From contig NC_051442.1 of assembly GCF_001649575.2 (NCBI RefSeq), positions 26,109,161 through 26,173,160 of the forward strand: a stretch of 64,000 nt of DNA. Direction: 5' to 3'. The position numbers were made by a program, and so were the translations under genes. The first letter of the stretch is position 1, and every line of letters starts with the position of its first letter. The notes below the pieces were generated by a model that saw only the letters and a program-made list of their open reading frames with translations, did no database searches and was not told where the DNA came from. The stretch comes from Kryptolebias marmoratus. Lineage: Eukaryota; Chordata; Actinopteri; Cyprinodontiformes; Rivulidae. Shown one piece after another: positions 42,561 to 53,920 of the stretch.

Positions 42561-45500
42561 AGATGAATAGGTCTATCCTTTCCTTTTTTTTTTTTATAAC
42601 ACTTTCAATGACATTCACAATGAATGAGAGCTCACCGCTGCCCCTGTCTGTGTAATGTGATACTGGTCGCTGAGAGATCATGTAGCCTCTGCTGCAGTCT
42701 GCAGCCAAACAAAAATAGCTCTAAACACAAAGTTTATAGCTAAACAATGTCTAATCTCTGTTTATGATTTGGGGGAGCAACTTTTCAGTCATTTTTGTTG
42801 GTACGTGATTGACTGACATCACAGCAAAATATGTGACAACCTGAACAATCAAAGTCAGATCAAAACATAGAAAGTCAGAAGTGAGTTTAAGACTTTGCAG
42901 CTTTAGAAACACAACAAGACATTTGCTATAACAATAATAAAACTAATGAGCAGCTCAGTGCTGTTTAGACTTACCTGGAAAAATAAAAAAACAAGAGAGA
43001 CCGCCGCATCCTCCATTAGTGAGTAAACTAGAACACAGTTCCATTAAAATATAATGGTCATAAAGTATAGTATGAATTTTAGCTTCATATGTGAAGCACT
43101 TTTAAAAATTGCCTGTTTCTTTACTTTTATATAAAACACTCAACAAAGTTTATTTTACAAAAAGTCTGATTGTTTTTAAATTTGAAAAAGGCTTACTGGC
43201 AAATAGTTAGTCACCTTTTAAATATTTTTCTGTTGAAGTGTTGAATTTGTAATATTTTAGGTGAATAAATGTTACATCATAAAATGAAAAAATGTTATGA
43301 AACAAACAATTTTACATGTGTCCAAAGAACATTGTTCCAGAAGTCTTGTGATCGATTCAGATAAACTTCATAAACCTAAGTCAGCTGCTGTGTTTTAGAA
43401 GTAAAAAGGCTTTCTCCTGCAACCTTTCCAAACAAGCCATACTTATTCATTCTTTTTCATGACCTTTGACTTTTAAACTGCTAACTGAGGCCTGAAGAGT
43501 CTGAGATGGAACTCATTTCTTTGAGCATTACACAGTCTGACCTCGGGGTGAATTTGCCCGGACGTTCACTCCTTGGAAGACTGGCAGCTGTCTTAAATGA
43601 CTCCTACTTGTGAATAATCTTTCTCTCTGTGCCATGATGGACTCCAAATAGTTTGGAAATGACCTTTTTGACCCAGACCCAGAATAAAGTGCATTTTGTT
43701 TGTCCTTTTAAGTTTTAATGAAAACCACTGGTAAAAATCTGATGTTTGAAGACGTGAAGTTCAGGTAGCCCAGCTGATGTTAACCTAAAACTTCTGCACA
43801 GTAATGAGTGACTGGCTGCAGGAAGTGCAGGTTCAGCAACATTTAAACTAAACACGTAGAGCTGTGAAAATAAATATTCTTGCAATAGACCCAGATTCTC
43901 TTGGGCCGAGTTACAGAACCAAATCCTCAAAACAAACTGTATCGAAGATGCATTCAAGTCAAATGAAGAAAGAACTTAAACTTGAGAAACCTGAGAAGCT
44001 AAAAAATATCAATCAATTAAATCACACTCTTTCCACTTTTCTAAAATTCAGGCTGAAGGATGAATTAATTGACAGATGTTTCAGGCTGTTTCTCACAAAA
44101 ATCTAGTTTCTGCTGACTCACTGCAGACAGTTTTAGACCTTGTGGAGGCTGACCTGGTAGTCAGATTGCAGTTATATGTGAGGGTGAATCAGAGATGTTT
44201 TCTAAAACAGAATATTTTTGTTCGGGTAAAGTCCTTCAACCTGTGCACTAAATTATGCAGAACCCATTAGAGACTAATTTATGAACATGCCTTGGAACAA
44301 TAGACAGTTGGGAAACAAGATTTAAACCACTTGGTTGTTAGAACATATATTTACAGAATCTGATGAACTACATCAGCAAAGAGCAGAGTAGAGATGAGTG
44401 ACCTTGAAGTTGATTAAAAACACATGAATCAGGCTGTTAATAAACACGGTGTTGATTATTAGGAGGCTAGAGTCAGATAAGGAACTGGTACACCTGAACA
44501 GGTAATCAGACTGAAAAATGAGCAGAAATAAGAGCATTTATCTCCACTCTGTTAGAGCAACCAGTCTTTTCACTGTTAACAGTTAACTTGATAATCAGTT
44601 GTTTGAGATCATCATCTTCTACATAATCATTGTCTTTATTTTCCTGTCTGAAAACTGAAGGTTGAAATTACCAGAAATATCATGTTATCTGCTTTTCAAG
44701 TTCTGTTGGGAAAGTATGAAAAGCAATCACAATTATTTGAATGACAAATAATCGTCTCCCATCTAAATGAATCTTCGGTCTTAGATGTGACAAAGAAGAA
44801 ACTTTGAATCAGAACATGCTGAGAGACGGCCTTTCTGAGCCAACACACAGAGAATCCTGTTTACTGTAAACTGCTGTGTTGTACCAACAAATATGTGCAT
44901 GTTTTGAACAAAAGTATTCAGACTGTTCAGGTAAACTTAAATTTGCTGTTTCGACATTATCTTTATTATGGCCATAGGAAAACTGTATGCATACTCTACA
45001 CTGCTGTACTACATGATGAACAAAGAGACGGCTGAAGATCACAGATATCCAGAGGATTTTTCATGAATAAAAAACCTCCCAATCTTTTTGTAACAAACTT
45101 TCTCATGTTTGTTTTATATGATAGTAAAGAAATGGTCCTTCCTTTTGTAACATAAGTGCTTCACAAATTCATTGCAGTAAATTTAGTAGAACACTGTTTT
45201 ATTTGAGCTATGTTTGATTTGACTCAGTGATGATTACGATTATGTTTGAAACTGCAGACTTTTCTGTCTGTTGTTTTGTTGAGGTTTTTCCCTGTAAAGT
45301 TCAGCTGGAGCTTTCAGCTGCTTCAATACACAGTTAACAGGCTTTAGCAGAGCTATAATTGTGTATTAGAAAAGCTTCAACTAAACAAGGTTGGGTTGAT
45401 GATTTTTTTTCTTAGCATAGGATTCTATGCAAAGAGCTGCAAAGTGACCATATGACCACTGCAAAATGGTCACACAGTTTGTGTGACTCAGTTGCATGAT

Positions 45501-45574
45501 ATAAAAGCCTAAACAATAAAAAAATAAAATTATTCAAAAAAAAATTCCTCAAAGCATTTTTTTATAGGTATTTA
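42561..45574. other. long non-coding stretch
   Basis: No exon, RNA gene or complete element recognised. Small frames at 43715-44270 overlap on opposite strands. A 64-codon plus frame at 44076-44270 has no match. Confidence 0.5.
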
Positions 45575-45690
45575 CAACTCTTGGCAAAAAAATTATGAAA
45601 GAATCACAACTCTTGGAGGATTTCCTTTTAATTGTTTAACTTTATAAAAAAACAACAACAAATAAATAAAACAGACATGCCAATTTCACT

Positions 45691-46388
45691 CTCTGCTCCC
45701 GGTGGAAGGCGGATGTGTTTCTTTTCTCTGTCTGCTGGACACCCCCCACACACACACACAATGGATTCCTGGAGGAAATGGAATATTGTTTGCTTGACAA
45801 TTTTTGTCTTTGGAAGATCTTTACATATTTGGGTTTTTGAAAACAGGTAACTGCCTAATCCAAACAGCAGAAATCCTGACTTATCGTCAAATTCGTTTGA
45901 TGTATTTGGTGGTCAGCAATCAAACTGTGTGGTTAAGGGAGATGAATCGCAAGTTGGATGCGATCCTTTTACAGGACCGCAGACTGAATTGCGTTTCTGG
46001 AACTCATGAATAATATGGGTTACATCATGGAGAAAGTTGCTCGCTCGAATTAGGCGGAATTGACCTGGAATTTGGCTGTTTGGATTCGCCATTGAGAAGT
46101 ATCAGCAAGACTTTCAAGGCAGACGGAAAACAAGTCTGCCTGACCCAAAACAATTATTGTTATGTGAATCTGGCTCCCTATGCCGGGCTTGGCCAGCTAT
46201 CTTCAATTTCTGCCCGGATTTTATGTAAACAAGATGCTCTGCCCCCTCCCTGCAAGGACATCTGTGGATCTGCTCTGGGCTGGCTGATAAACATTCCATC
46301 ATTATCAAAGACAATGGCCTCTGTGACGTGATTCATGGACTTCTCTACAAACACACACCCACACACACGCACGCACGCACACCCACAC

Positions 46389-46441
<53 letters not shown>

Positions 46442-46994
46442 CACTTTCCGCTGTTTCTGAGTCATCTCTGTCATCCCACTCCCTCCCTCACTACCGTAGT
46501 ATCTTAGTATTTTTTATGCTGGCTGTTAGCGGGCCTTGGTACTGTTAGTTAGTTAGTCTCTTGGTACCTTTAGTTTAGCAGTTTATGTTAGCTTATGTAG
46601 CCTTCCTGTACATTTAGCTTAGTTTAATTTATCTTAGCTCATATTTTAGATATTGTTAGATTGTTGGATTCCTAATTGTTGTTTAGTTCAGTTTTAACGT
46701 TATTATGATTTTATTTAGATAATTTTAGCTACTATTTTGACTTTCTTGGCTCATGTTTAGATATGTTTAGTTTCATGATTTTATTTAGATGACTGTCTTT
46801 AGCTCACGCTTAGATATGTTTGGTTTTGTGATTTTATTTAGATGATCCTATATTTCATTTAGATTATACATGATTGATGTGTTTTTTTCTGTGTTTGATT
46901 ATGTACCTGCTGTATTTGATTCTGTTATTGTTTCTGTTGTAAAGCACTTTGGATCGCCTTGCTGCTGAAAAGTGCTTTATAAATAAATTTCACT
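45691..46994 (+). mobile_element. retroposon nested in Tc1, 1.3 kb, coding-like 5' half
   Basis: The 3' end has AAAGCACTTTGGATCGCC, TGCTGAAAAGTGCTTTATAA and ATAAATTTCACTTCACTT, a LINE/SINE-like tail shared with 21303-21955 and 14036-14102. A (CA)n block sits at 46345-46440. Its 5' half has a frame MDSWRKWNIVCLTIFVFGRS (hydrophobic, possible signal-anchor). After one frameshift near 45845 it continues TGNCLIQTAEILTYRQIRLM with VWLREMNRKLDAILLQDRR. After a single stop at 46011 it runs from about 46014 to 46331 (SPLRSISKTFKADGKQVCLT). AATTTCACT at 45682-45690 and 46986-46994 may be a target duplication. Confidence 0.6.
46345..46440. repeat. (CA)n microsatellite
   Basis: A dinucleotide run with CG interruptions inside the nested retroposon. 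The Cys-Val open frame on the minus strand here is an artefact of the repeat. Confidence 0.9.
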
Positions 46995-47217
46995 TCACTT
47001 TACACTTCACCTCCAACCTTCTGGAATTAGGAAACAATAAAAAAGAAAGAACTATGATTGTTGTAGTCAGTCACAACTCCTTTTTTAGATCAAGTTGAAA
47101 TCAATTCACATTTGTGGAAAAATTATGGAATTATGAGAAAAACACTGTGCACTTAGTAGTTTGTTGAACTATCTTTGGTTTTTATAACAACTTGAATTTT
47201 CCAAGGCTTAGACCTGA

Positions 47218-47700
47218 CTAATAATAAACTGTATTCTTCATCAATCTGGTTCCAACTGCTCCAGCTTTACAGGTAGGAGTCTTGTCATTGACCATTATCT
47301 TCAATTTCCACCAGAAATGTTCAACTGAATTAATATCTGGACTATTTGCAGGCCATGCCTTTGAGAACATACGTACAGTATGTCTTTCTTTAAGGAAAGT
47401 TTTCACATTCTTTGCCCAATGGCAAGATGCATTATCATCCTAAAAAATGAAGTCACCATCATCAAACATCTTTTCAACTGATGAAATAAAAAAAGGTTTC
47501 CAAAATTATACAGTAGACCTGTTCCTTTCCAGTCAACCACAGTCCAAGACTGGTTTTCTTTAGCCCACTGTCACCTTTTCTTAATTTTTTTGTTTGGGTG
47601 TTAATGATGGATTTCATTTGGCTTTTCTGGATGTATTGTTTTCTGTATTGTTTCAACTGATATCTCTCATGTTGGAGCCATGATTCATGTCAAGCCACTT
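47218..47700 (-). pseudogene. Tc1 transposase, C-terminal catalytic part
   Basis: Read downward. MKSIINTQTKKLRKGDSGLK in one frame (47610 region) is followed by FDDGDFIF-DDNASCHWAKNV (second catalytic Asp region, with a stop, about 47470-47400). Then comes TFLKERHTVRMFSKAWPANS with PDINSVEHFWWKLKIMVNDK (47390-47280), where the third acidic residue lies in the P-D-x-N-x-x-E signature. Several stops and frame changes occur. The N-terminal DNA-binding domains, expected toward 47900, are not readable. Confidence 0.75.
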
Positions 47701-48012
47701 CGTCCAACAACTCTCCAAGGTTTTTTTTAAACTGCAGACTAACAATCAGATTTAATCTGATGCAGTTGTTTGTTTTGGAACTGCAGATTACAGATTGATT
47801 CCATATTTTTTCTTGTACTTGATCTAAAAAAACAATTGACTGAGTAGAACAAATACACTTTCTCTTTTTGATTGCTTCTTAATGCAAGACGGTTGCAATT
47901 TTGAAAAATGAAAACATTTTTGGCATGTCTGATTTATAATTTTTATGCAAAATTGAACAACTGAAAGAACATTTTCCAAGAGTGGAGATTCAGTAATGTT
48001 TGCCTGTGGTTG

Positions 48013-49014
48013 TAGTCACAGATGAGAGTTTGCTTAACTTTGTTGGATGTTTGTGTTAATAATAAAACTGATAGTTTGTTTGTGGTGTAAGGACTTTGTC
48101 ATTCCTGGATTTTTGCTGCCATAAAGGAGCATTCACATGAAACCACCATTAATCAAAGCAGGAGGGAATTAATAAAGCCAATAATTACAGTGCTGCATCA
48201 GGGCTGTAGACCAATAGTTTTGTTCTTTTTCAAATGTTGTCCTGGGTAACTGACAGAAGAACTGCCTCGTTTGGACAGAGGATTAGTTTTACCTGAAGCC
48301 ACCAACATTTGCAGCACAGCTTTTCTGGAGATTTATGTCAGAGGTGCCCTGATAAATCACTTATTTATTAGCGCCTGTCACAGTGAGTCAGCATGCTGTG
48401 CTGGGTGCTAGCAGCACAGCAGGATACAGGACACAAAACACACATCTGGATCCAGATGTTACAGATCGAAGGAGCCAGTATTGCTTGAGCATGTATAAGA
48501 AAAAAGAATGAGACCAATGTAAATGCATTTAAGTTATGCAATGTACCATAAAAACCTTCAATTTAACTTAACATTTTGTTCTAAGATCAGCTCTTGAACT
48601 TATAGATGTTGCTTTAAGTTGTCCTTTAAAAGTAAGAGGGAGGGGTGCTGTCACTCCTTCCATTGCACAGGAAAACTATCAACATCAAAATATGAATCAT
48701 CAGCTTTAAAATACATCACTTATTTCTTAGTTTTATCTACTGCAAAGTGATTAGATTAGAGTTACTTCAAAGTCAGCACTGCAATAAAATAATAGTTTCC
48801 AAAATTAACTTTAGAGGATGTAGTCTTGTCAAATAAAATCACACTCATAATGTTTGAGTGGTAATTTAAAACACTCAGTGAGTTCTTGACAGCTGTAATG
48901 GTACAATCTGATTTTTTCCTCAGTGTTTAATTTTTCATTTTAAGGTTTATTTTTCCTGATTATTTTCTGTGGTATTATTTTCTGTCTAAAATGTTTAAGA
49001 GTTGTTGTCCATTA
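48013..49014. other. non-coding, no gene recognised
   Basis: AT-rich with no convincing element. Confidence 0.5.
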
Positions 49015-49315
49015 TGGGCGGCAGTGGGTCAAGAGGTAAGGGTTCATCCTGTAACCGGAGGGTTGCTGGTTTGAGCCCCCGCTCTGTCAGTCTCAGCCGT
49101 TGTGTCCTTGGGTAAGACACTTCACCTGCCTTGCTTCTGGTGGTGGTCAGAGGGCTGGGTGGTGCTGGTGTAATGGCAGCCTGACTTCTGTCAGCCCGCC
49201 TCAGGGCAGCTGTGGCTACAGTGTAGCTTACCACCATCAGTGAGTGATTGTAGTGTGAAGCACTTTGGGGTCCTTGGACTAGATAAAGCGCTATACAAGT
49301 GCAAGCCATTTACCA
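49015..49315 (+). mobile_element. tRNA-derived SINE with CORE-like middle
   Basis: The head shows a pol III A box (TGGGTCAAGAGG, 49025-49036) and B box (GGTTTGAGCCC, 49068-49078). The middle has TGTGTCCTTGGGTAAGACAC with CACTTCACC and GGTGGTGGTCAGAGGGCTGG. The tail is GTGAAGCACTTTGGGGTCC and AAAGCGCTATACAAGTGCAA, a LINE-like end. The length of about 300 bp matches this well-known fish SINE type. It would be transcribed by RNA polymerase III and mobilised by a partner LINE. Confidence 0.85.
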
Positions 49316-49690
49316 GTATCTTTGTTTTCTTCTGTATTTTCTGCATTCCGTTTGTTTTCTGTCTCCCTGTTTTCCCTCACTCGATCCTGCCCCTAACACT
49401 GACACCTGTTTCCTGTAACCATTAGTTTCACCTGTCACCATTTACCTCATCAATTTCAGCCTTCTTAAGTTCCTTCACCCAGTTCATCGAAGTCTGGCAT
49501 TGTGCTTCATGCCTTGTCTGGTTCTTTTCCTTGTCTCCTTGAGTTTTATGATATTGTTTCCTTTGCTGCCACACCAGCCTTTTGTTTAGTGTCATTTTTT
49601 TGATAATTAAATCTTTTAATTTTCATTTGAGCTTCTTGCGTTTGGTTTGCATATCTGTGTTTGACTTCTTCTATGAACCGTGAAGTGTAA
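49316..49690 (+). repeat. retroelement-tail-like repeat (pairs with 5190-5465)
   Basis: Strings ACACCTGTTTCCTG, TGCCTTGTCTGGTTC, CTGCCACACCAGCCTTTTG and GCTTCTTGCGTTTGG end at a TATGAACCGTGAA string, resembling LTR or 3' ends in fish genomes. The family is undetermined. Confidence 0.4.
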
Positions 49691-49937
49691 TTTGTAAATA
49701 TTGTTTGTGGGTGCTAATTAGGACCATTCGGACCAGCTTGATGGATGTGTTTCATGATCCTAGTGCCAGTCTAGTTTGTGAACTGCTGCCACACAACCAA
49801 TTTAAAGTTGTGGAGACATTTTCAGTGATAATTTCATCAGACAGGGTTTTCAACTCAATAAGAAATATTGTGACATTTCAATCTTGTGAGATCTTATAGC
49901 CCAAGATTTTGTTAGACCGTCTTGGACAATGATTATA
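49691..49937. other. unassigned
   Basis: A 64-codon plus frame at 49705-49899 has no recognisable domain. Confidence 0.4.
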
Positions 49938-50259
49938 TTTTTAATTCAGTTCAATTCAGTTCATTTATAAAGCGCCAAGTCACAACAAAAGTCTCAGGGT
50001 ACTGTACAAAAACATTCACATACATTATGAAAGCCGATTAATATAAGTATAAATTGTATATTTTTGTTTGGTTTAAATGTTGGGATGTCAGACATTTTGT
50101 CAAAAAATTCTCAAATTGTTTATTTTTTCTTGCCATTTTGATTCTATTGCATGCAAAACCATGATTTATTGAGGTCATCTAACAAAATTTATTAAAAGTT
50201 TGTTGTAAATGAAAATCAGCAAACATCCATCTATTTATCTATTTATTTTCTTTACATTC
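49938..50259 (-). repeat. retroposon tail fragment and AT-rich filler
   Basis: AATTCAGTTCAATTCAGTTC followed by ATTTATAAAGCGCCAAGTCA is, on the minus strand, the usual end of a fish LINE/SINE (GGCGCTTTATAAAT then (GAATT)n). The rest, to 50259, is AT-rich. Confidence 0.55.
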
Positions 50260-50910
50260 TTTTTTTCTTTCCGGGTCACAGAGAGCTACCTCCAGAAGTC
50301 ACTATGCGAAAGGCAGGGTGCAAGCTGGACCCGTCGCAAGTCCCATCACAGGGCCACATAAAGATAAACAACCATTGGCACTCTCAGTCACAACTAGGGA
50401 CAATTAAGAGTTATCGTTAGGCGGTAAGAGCAAACCAGAGTACCTGGAGAAAACCCACATATACACAAGGAGCACCATACAGAAAGGCAGGAGGTGAACC
50501 TTGTAGCTGTGAGATGACTGCTCGAACCATTGCACCATCAGCAAACATCCATCCATCCATTTTCTTTACCCGATTCTCCTTTCCGGGTGGTGGGGAGCTG
50601 GTGGCCATCTCCAGCAGTCTCTGTAAGAGAGGCAGGGGACACCCTGGACAGGTTGCAAGTCCATCACAGGGCAGACAAACGAGACAAACAACCATTCACA
50701 CCTAGGGGCCAATTTTAGGAGTTACCAATTAACCTAACATGCATGTTTTTGTTCTGTGGGAGGAAACTGGAGTACCCAGAGTAAACCGACATGTGGACAG
50801 GTAGAACATGCAAACTCCACCCAGAAAGGCCCCAGGCCGGGATGTACCCTGCAACTTTCTTGCTGGGAGGTGACAGCTCTAACCACTATGCCTATCAGCA
50901 AATATATCCA
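50260..50910 (-). repeat. two tandem copies of a (CATC)n-tailed retroposon
   Basis: Copy A at about 50260-50540 and copy B at about 50541-50910 share TTCCGGGT, a GTCGCAAGTCC/TTGCAAGTCC-ATCACAGGG string, AACAACCATT, and GGAGGAAACTGGAGTACC / CAGAGTACCTGGAGAAAACC. Copy B starts CCATCCATCCATTTTCTTTA and ends TGGGAGGTGACAGCTCTAAC. On the minus strand these are 3' ends of a very common fish retroposon. They sit head to tail in one orientation. Confidence 0.75.
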
Positions 50911-50992
50911 AGTTTTCTTCTGAATTTTACTTGCATACCACAGTGAATTAAATGTCAATATCACCAAGTGGAACTCTTTTCCTCCTGTTTAC

Positions 50993-51377
50993 TACCATAT
51001 TTTCTGCACTATAGGGCACACTGGATTATAAATGGATAGGTCTATTTTTGAACTGTTGTCATATATAAAGTGCACTGGACTATAAGGCGTAATAATCGAA
51101 ACAAAACAGCCCCCTGTCTTTTCGGAGAATACTGCACCGATATAAGCGTCAAGTATAAATGCCAATACTGCGTGGTCCACACACCATGCTCGGAGCCCTG
51201 CACGACTATAACTGAGCCTTAAAGCTGCAAGCAGTGCAGCTTTGTAGTTTACCAAAGTCGTACTAAAACATTACGACTTCTTACATATATAAGGCGCTCT
51301 GGATTATAAGATGCACTGTCATTTTTTGAGAATGTTGAAGGCTTTTAAGTGCTCCTTATAGTCTGGAAAATACGGTA
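50993..51377. mobile_element. MITE with TACCGTATTTTC-type ends, 385 bp
   Basis: The left end TACCATATTTTCTGCACTAT is mirrored on the right by a complement reading TACCGTATTTTCCAGACTAT. Internal GGATTATAA / ACTATAAGGCG strings and GCCCCCTGTCTTTTCGGAG typify this common vertebrate MITE. Complete at both ends. Confidence 0.8.
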
Positions 51378-52994
51378 ACTGCTCTTCAAGAATCCCCTTA
51401 ATCTATTTGGAAGTTTTCTTTGGTTCTGGCTGGTGCGTACACAGAACTAGGCCCTTTTTCCTTCAGTAGTGCTATTGTTAATGAGGTCATTTTTGATTTT
51501 ACAGGAGTTAGACCATGACACAACGCTTTTTAGGGTTTAAGGGTTTAAGCTTCAAGCTGCACCTAAAAACAAAGAAAATAATACCTTATTTGACATTAAC
51601 CAAAGTGACAGCTTTATCTCATATCTCTTATGTTTGAGATTAAAGTATAAATATTGACAGAAAACATGTTGTTTCATGACTAATCTGTAAAAAGTGAACT
51701 CTGCAAGCCTTTACATTAAGAATCTCAAACACATACACTTCTAAATACTCTTGAAATCCGTTTTAGTCTATGCTGCAGTATCCATTTGACTAAAGACCAA
51801 TATTGTAAGCTATTTTCATATATTTCACATATTTAGAGAGAGCTTGTTAAGGTTATCACTGTGTATGTATTTGAGACTCTTATTGTGAAGGATTGAAATA
51901 GGGTCAGTGAGTTCCGTTGCAGTGGGAGAAATAAACCACAATAAACCTCAGACTGCTGAATTGTAGTTAACAAGTAAAAATTCCCACGTAACCCTCAGAT
52001 ACAGAAGTAACAATGAAACAAACCCAGTTGGTTCAGGAGCATTGCAGGGTTCACTTCTGCTGGTTTAAATCTGGAAACACAACTTTTTCTCCCCTAAATA
52101 TTATTATAACTATATTCAGTAATATTTACACCTCAATCTTGAGAGAAAAAAAATCATCATAAATTAGTTTTTCTTCTGAGTGGTCCTCATACCCCATCGT
52201 AGTTGAAGGACAAACTATGGACTAATCAATGTGTGACACAGTCAGATTGTTTTTATTCACCTTTTTGGCATTTGAAGCTTTCTGTAGAGTCTGCAACCTC
52301 TGTGGACTGAGGACAGTGACCTTGTTGGTTTAACTTACGCTGATGAGATGAAAACATCTCTGCAAAGACACGGTGTTGTGTATCAGAAACAGGCTCTTTA
52401 CAGACAACAAGGCTGCTCCGTGTATCAGGTTCAGAGTGGAGGTTTTATTCGATTTTTAATGCTCCTTAAACCATTTTAAGTATTTGTTGACAATAACTGT
52501 TCATACTGTCTCTGGAATAGGACAGAGTCTATATTACAACAGTTCACAACATGGAGAAATGTAACGTTCAAAAAGCAGAAATGGTCAATCCCACAAGAAG
52601 GAACAGTTCAGTCAATCAAAAGAAGAGGATTGTTAAAGAAATTTGGCTCAGGTGGTGGCCAATGACTCCCTCCATCATTAGTCAAAGTTTACATGAAAAC
52701 ATCATAGATGAGATAATGTTAAGTACTGAAAAAAATATTTTCAATATACTTATACTTGCCTTTTTCACCATTAGGTCCTTAGGAACCCCGTTGTCTGATT
52801 CTGGAGGCTCAGGGGGTCATGAGTTTCATTATTGTCATCCTCTGGTGAAACCATGTGATGACAAACAACAACACAAAAATGAAGGAACATACTTTATAAG
52901 TCAGAACAAATACTGAATTTTCACACATTTGTTGAATTTGAGCAACATGAGCATCATATTTAGTTCCCTGACAATTAACCTTTAGTTTCTTTTT
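51378..52994. other. non-coding, no gene recognised
   Basis: A 121-codon plus frame at 52551-52916 reads MEKCNVQKAEMVNPTRRNSS at its start. It shows no domain and its composition is not distinct from noise. Confidence 0.45.
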
Positions 52995-53083
52995 CAGGGT
53001 TTCCCCCAGCGTATTATAAGCGTGGCAGGCCACCAGGCTAAGCTCTGCTTGTTTATTATAAATACGTCATTTTTTAGTCACGT

Positions 53084-53126
53084 CCCCCCCCCCCCCCAAA
53101 AAAAAAACAAACAAACAAACAAAAAA
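53084..53126. repeat. poly-C then poly-A/CAAA tract
   Basis: A homopolymer C run is followed by A-rich AAAC units. Sequencing accuracy here may be low. Confidence 0.9.
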
Positions 53127-53139
53127 AACGCTACCTTTA

Positions 53140-53376
53140 TCTACCTCACCGCGCAAGGGTGTGCGTGCCAACAGTGACACAATCGCGCTGTCCCCGCCCC
53201 TGCGTGGAGGTCCCGGGTGGTGTCACATTGCGTGGTCGTGCACCTTTTGTAACTTTGCGGACCGTGCGCACCACGCTACATTCAAAATGGATGATTTCAG
53301 TGATCTAGCGAAGCTGGTTCTCCTGTATCAACATTCATATGATCCCTCTGTGAGAGATCACAAAGATAATCAAACG
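53140..53376 (+). pseudogene. CpG-rich leader and MADF-like N-terminal fragment
   Basis: CpG-rich DNA (CACCGCGCAAGGGTGTGCG, then CCCCGCCCCTGCGTGG) leads to an ATG at 53287 and the frame MDDFSDLAKLVLLYQHSYDP then SVRDHKDNQ. The spacing L-x-x-L-V-x-x-x-x-x-L-YDP-x-x-x-DHKD-x-x resembles the first helix and turn of MADF (Myb/SANT-like) domains. These occur in transposon accessory proteins and host regulators. The reading is then lost in a repeat (AAGTCAAAGTGAACTTTATT). It is probably the first exon of the surrounding element. Confidence 0.35.
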
Positions 53377-53717
53377 ACTCAAAGTCAAAGTGAACTTTAT
53401 TGTCAATCAGACTATGCAACAGTACATTACATAGAGGACTGAAATTGCATTTCCCCAACTCCAAATGTGCAACAGATACTAAAACACTAACTAAGTAAAA
53501 CTCATGGAAGGAGATTACTGCTGCAGCCGATAAAAAGGAGTGTTTATAGAAATATTAGTCCTATGATGGGCGAATCACAACTAATGCAGATAAATCAATG
53601 AAAGTCAAACTGAATACTTTAAGTTTAACATCCTCTCTGTATCACAGCCAGAAACACAACAGTTCTTCCTCCTGAATATGTGCAGCCATATTTGATGTAA
53701 CAACCATCTGCTCTCTT

Positions 53718-53920
53718 TTTACCGTATTTCCACTGGTTACGTAGCGTACTGCCCCCTGTCTTTTTGGAGAATACTGCACCACCGTAAGCATCAAGTATAA
53801 ACGCCTCCACCGCACGCTCAGGTCTGCGCGCTGTTCACGGAGCCCTGCGTGACTTAAATAAGCCCTGAGGCCGAGCCTCCTTCAGCTACCTGGAGTTAGC
53901 ATGTTGTCAGAGCCACAGCA
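53718..53920. repeat. partial second copy of the 50993-51377 MITE family
   Basis: It shares TACCGTATTTCCACTGG at one end, GCCCCCTGTCTTTTTGGAGA then ATACTGCACC, AAGCATCAAGTATAAACGCC, and CGGAGCCCTGCGTGAC. The right end is not visible. Confidence 0.65.

Larger units (their letters stand above)
45575..48012 (-). mobile_element. Tc1 transposon, interrupted by a retroposon
   Basis: The left end CAACTCTTGGCAAAAAAATT with CAACTCTTGGAGGATTTCC and, inverted, the right end (complement CAACCACAGGCAAACATTAC, then CCACTCTTGGAAAATGTTC) define terminal repeats of about 100 bp. Each continues to GACATGCCA. TA lies at both borders (45573-45574, 48013-48014). About 1.1 kb of Tc1 remains once the nested insert at 45691-46994 is removed, short for a full element. 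Confidence 0.75.

Noticed and set aside
46178..46474. 98-codon minus frame with Cys-Val repeats
   Set aside because: It is translation of a (CA)n microsatellite.
49015..49090. tRNA gene
   Set aside because: A and B boxes are present, but the sequence continues into a SINE middle and a LINE-like tail and does not fold as a tRNA. It is a SINE head.
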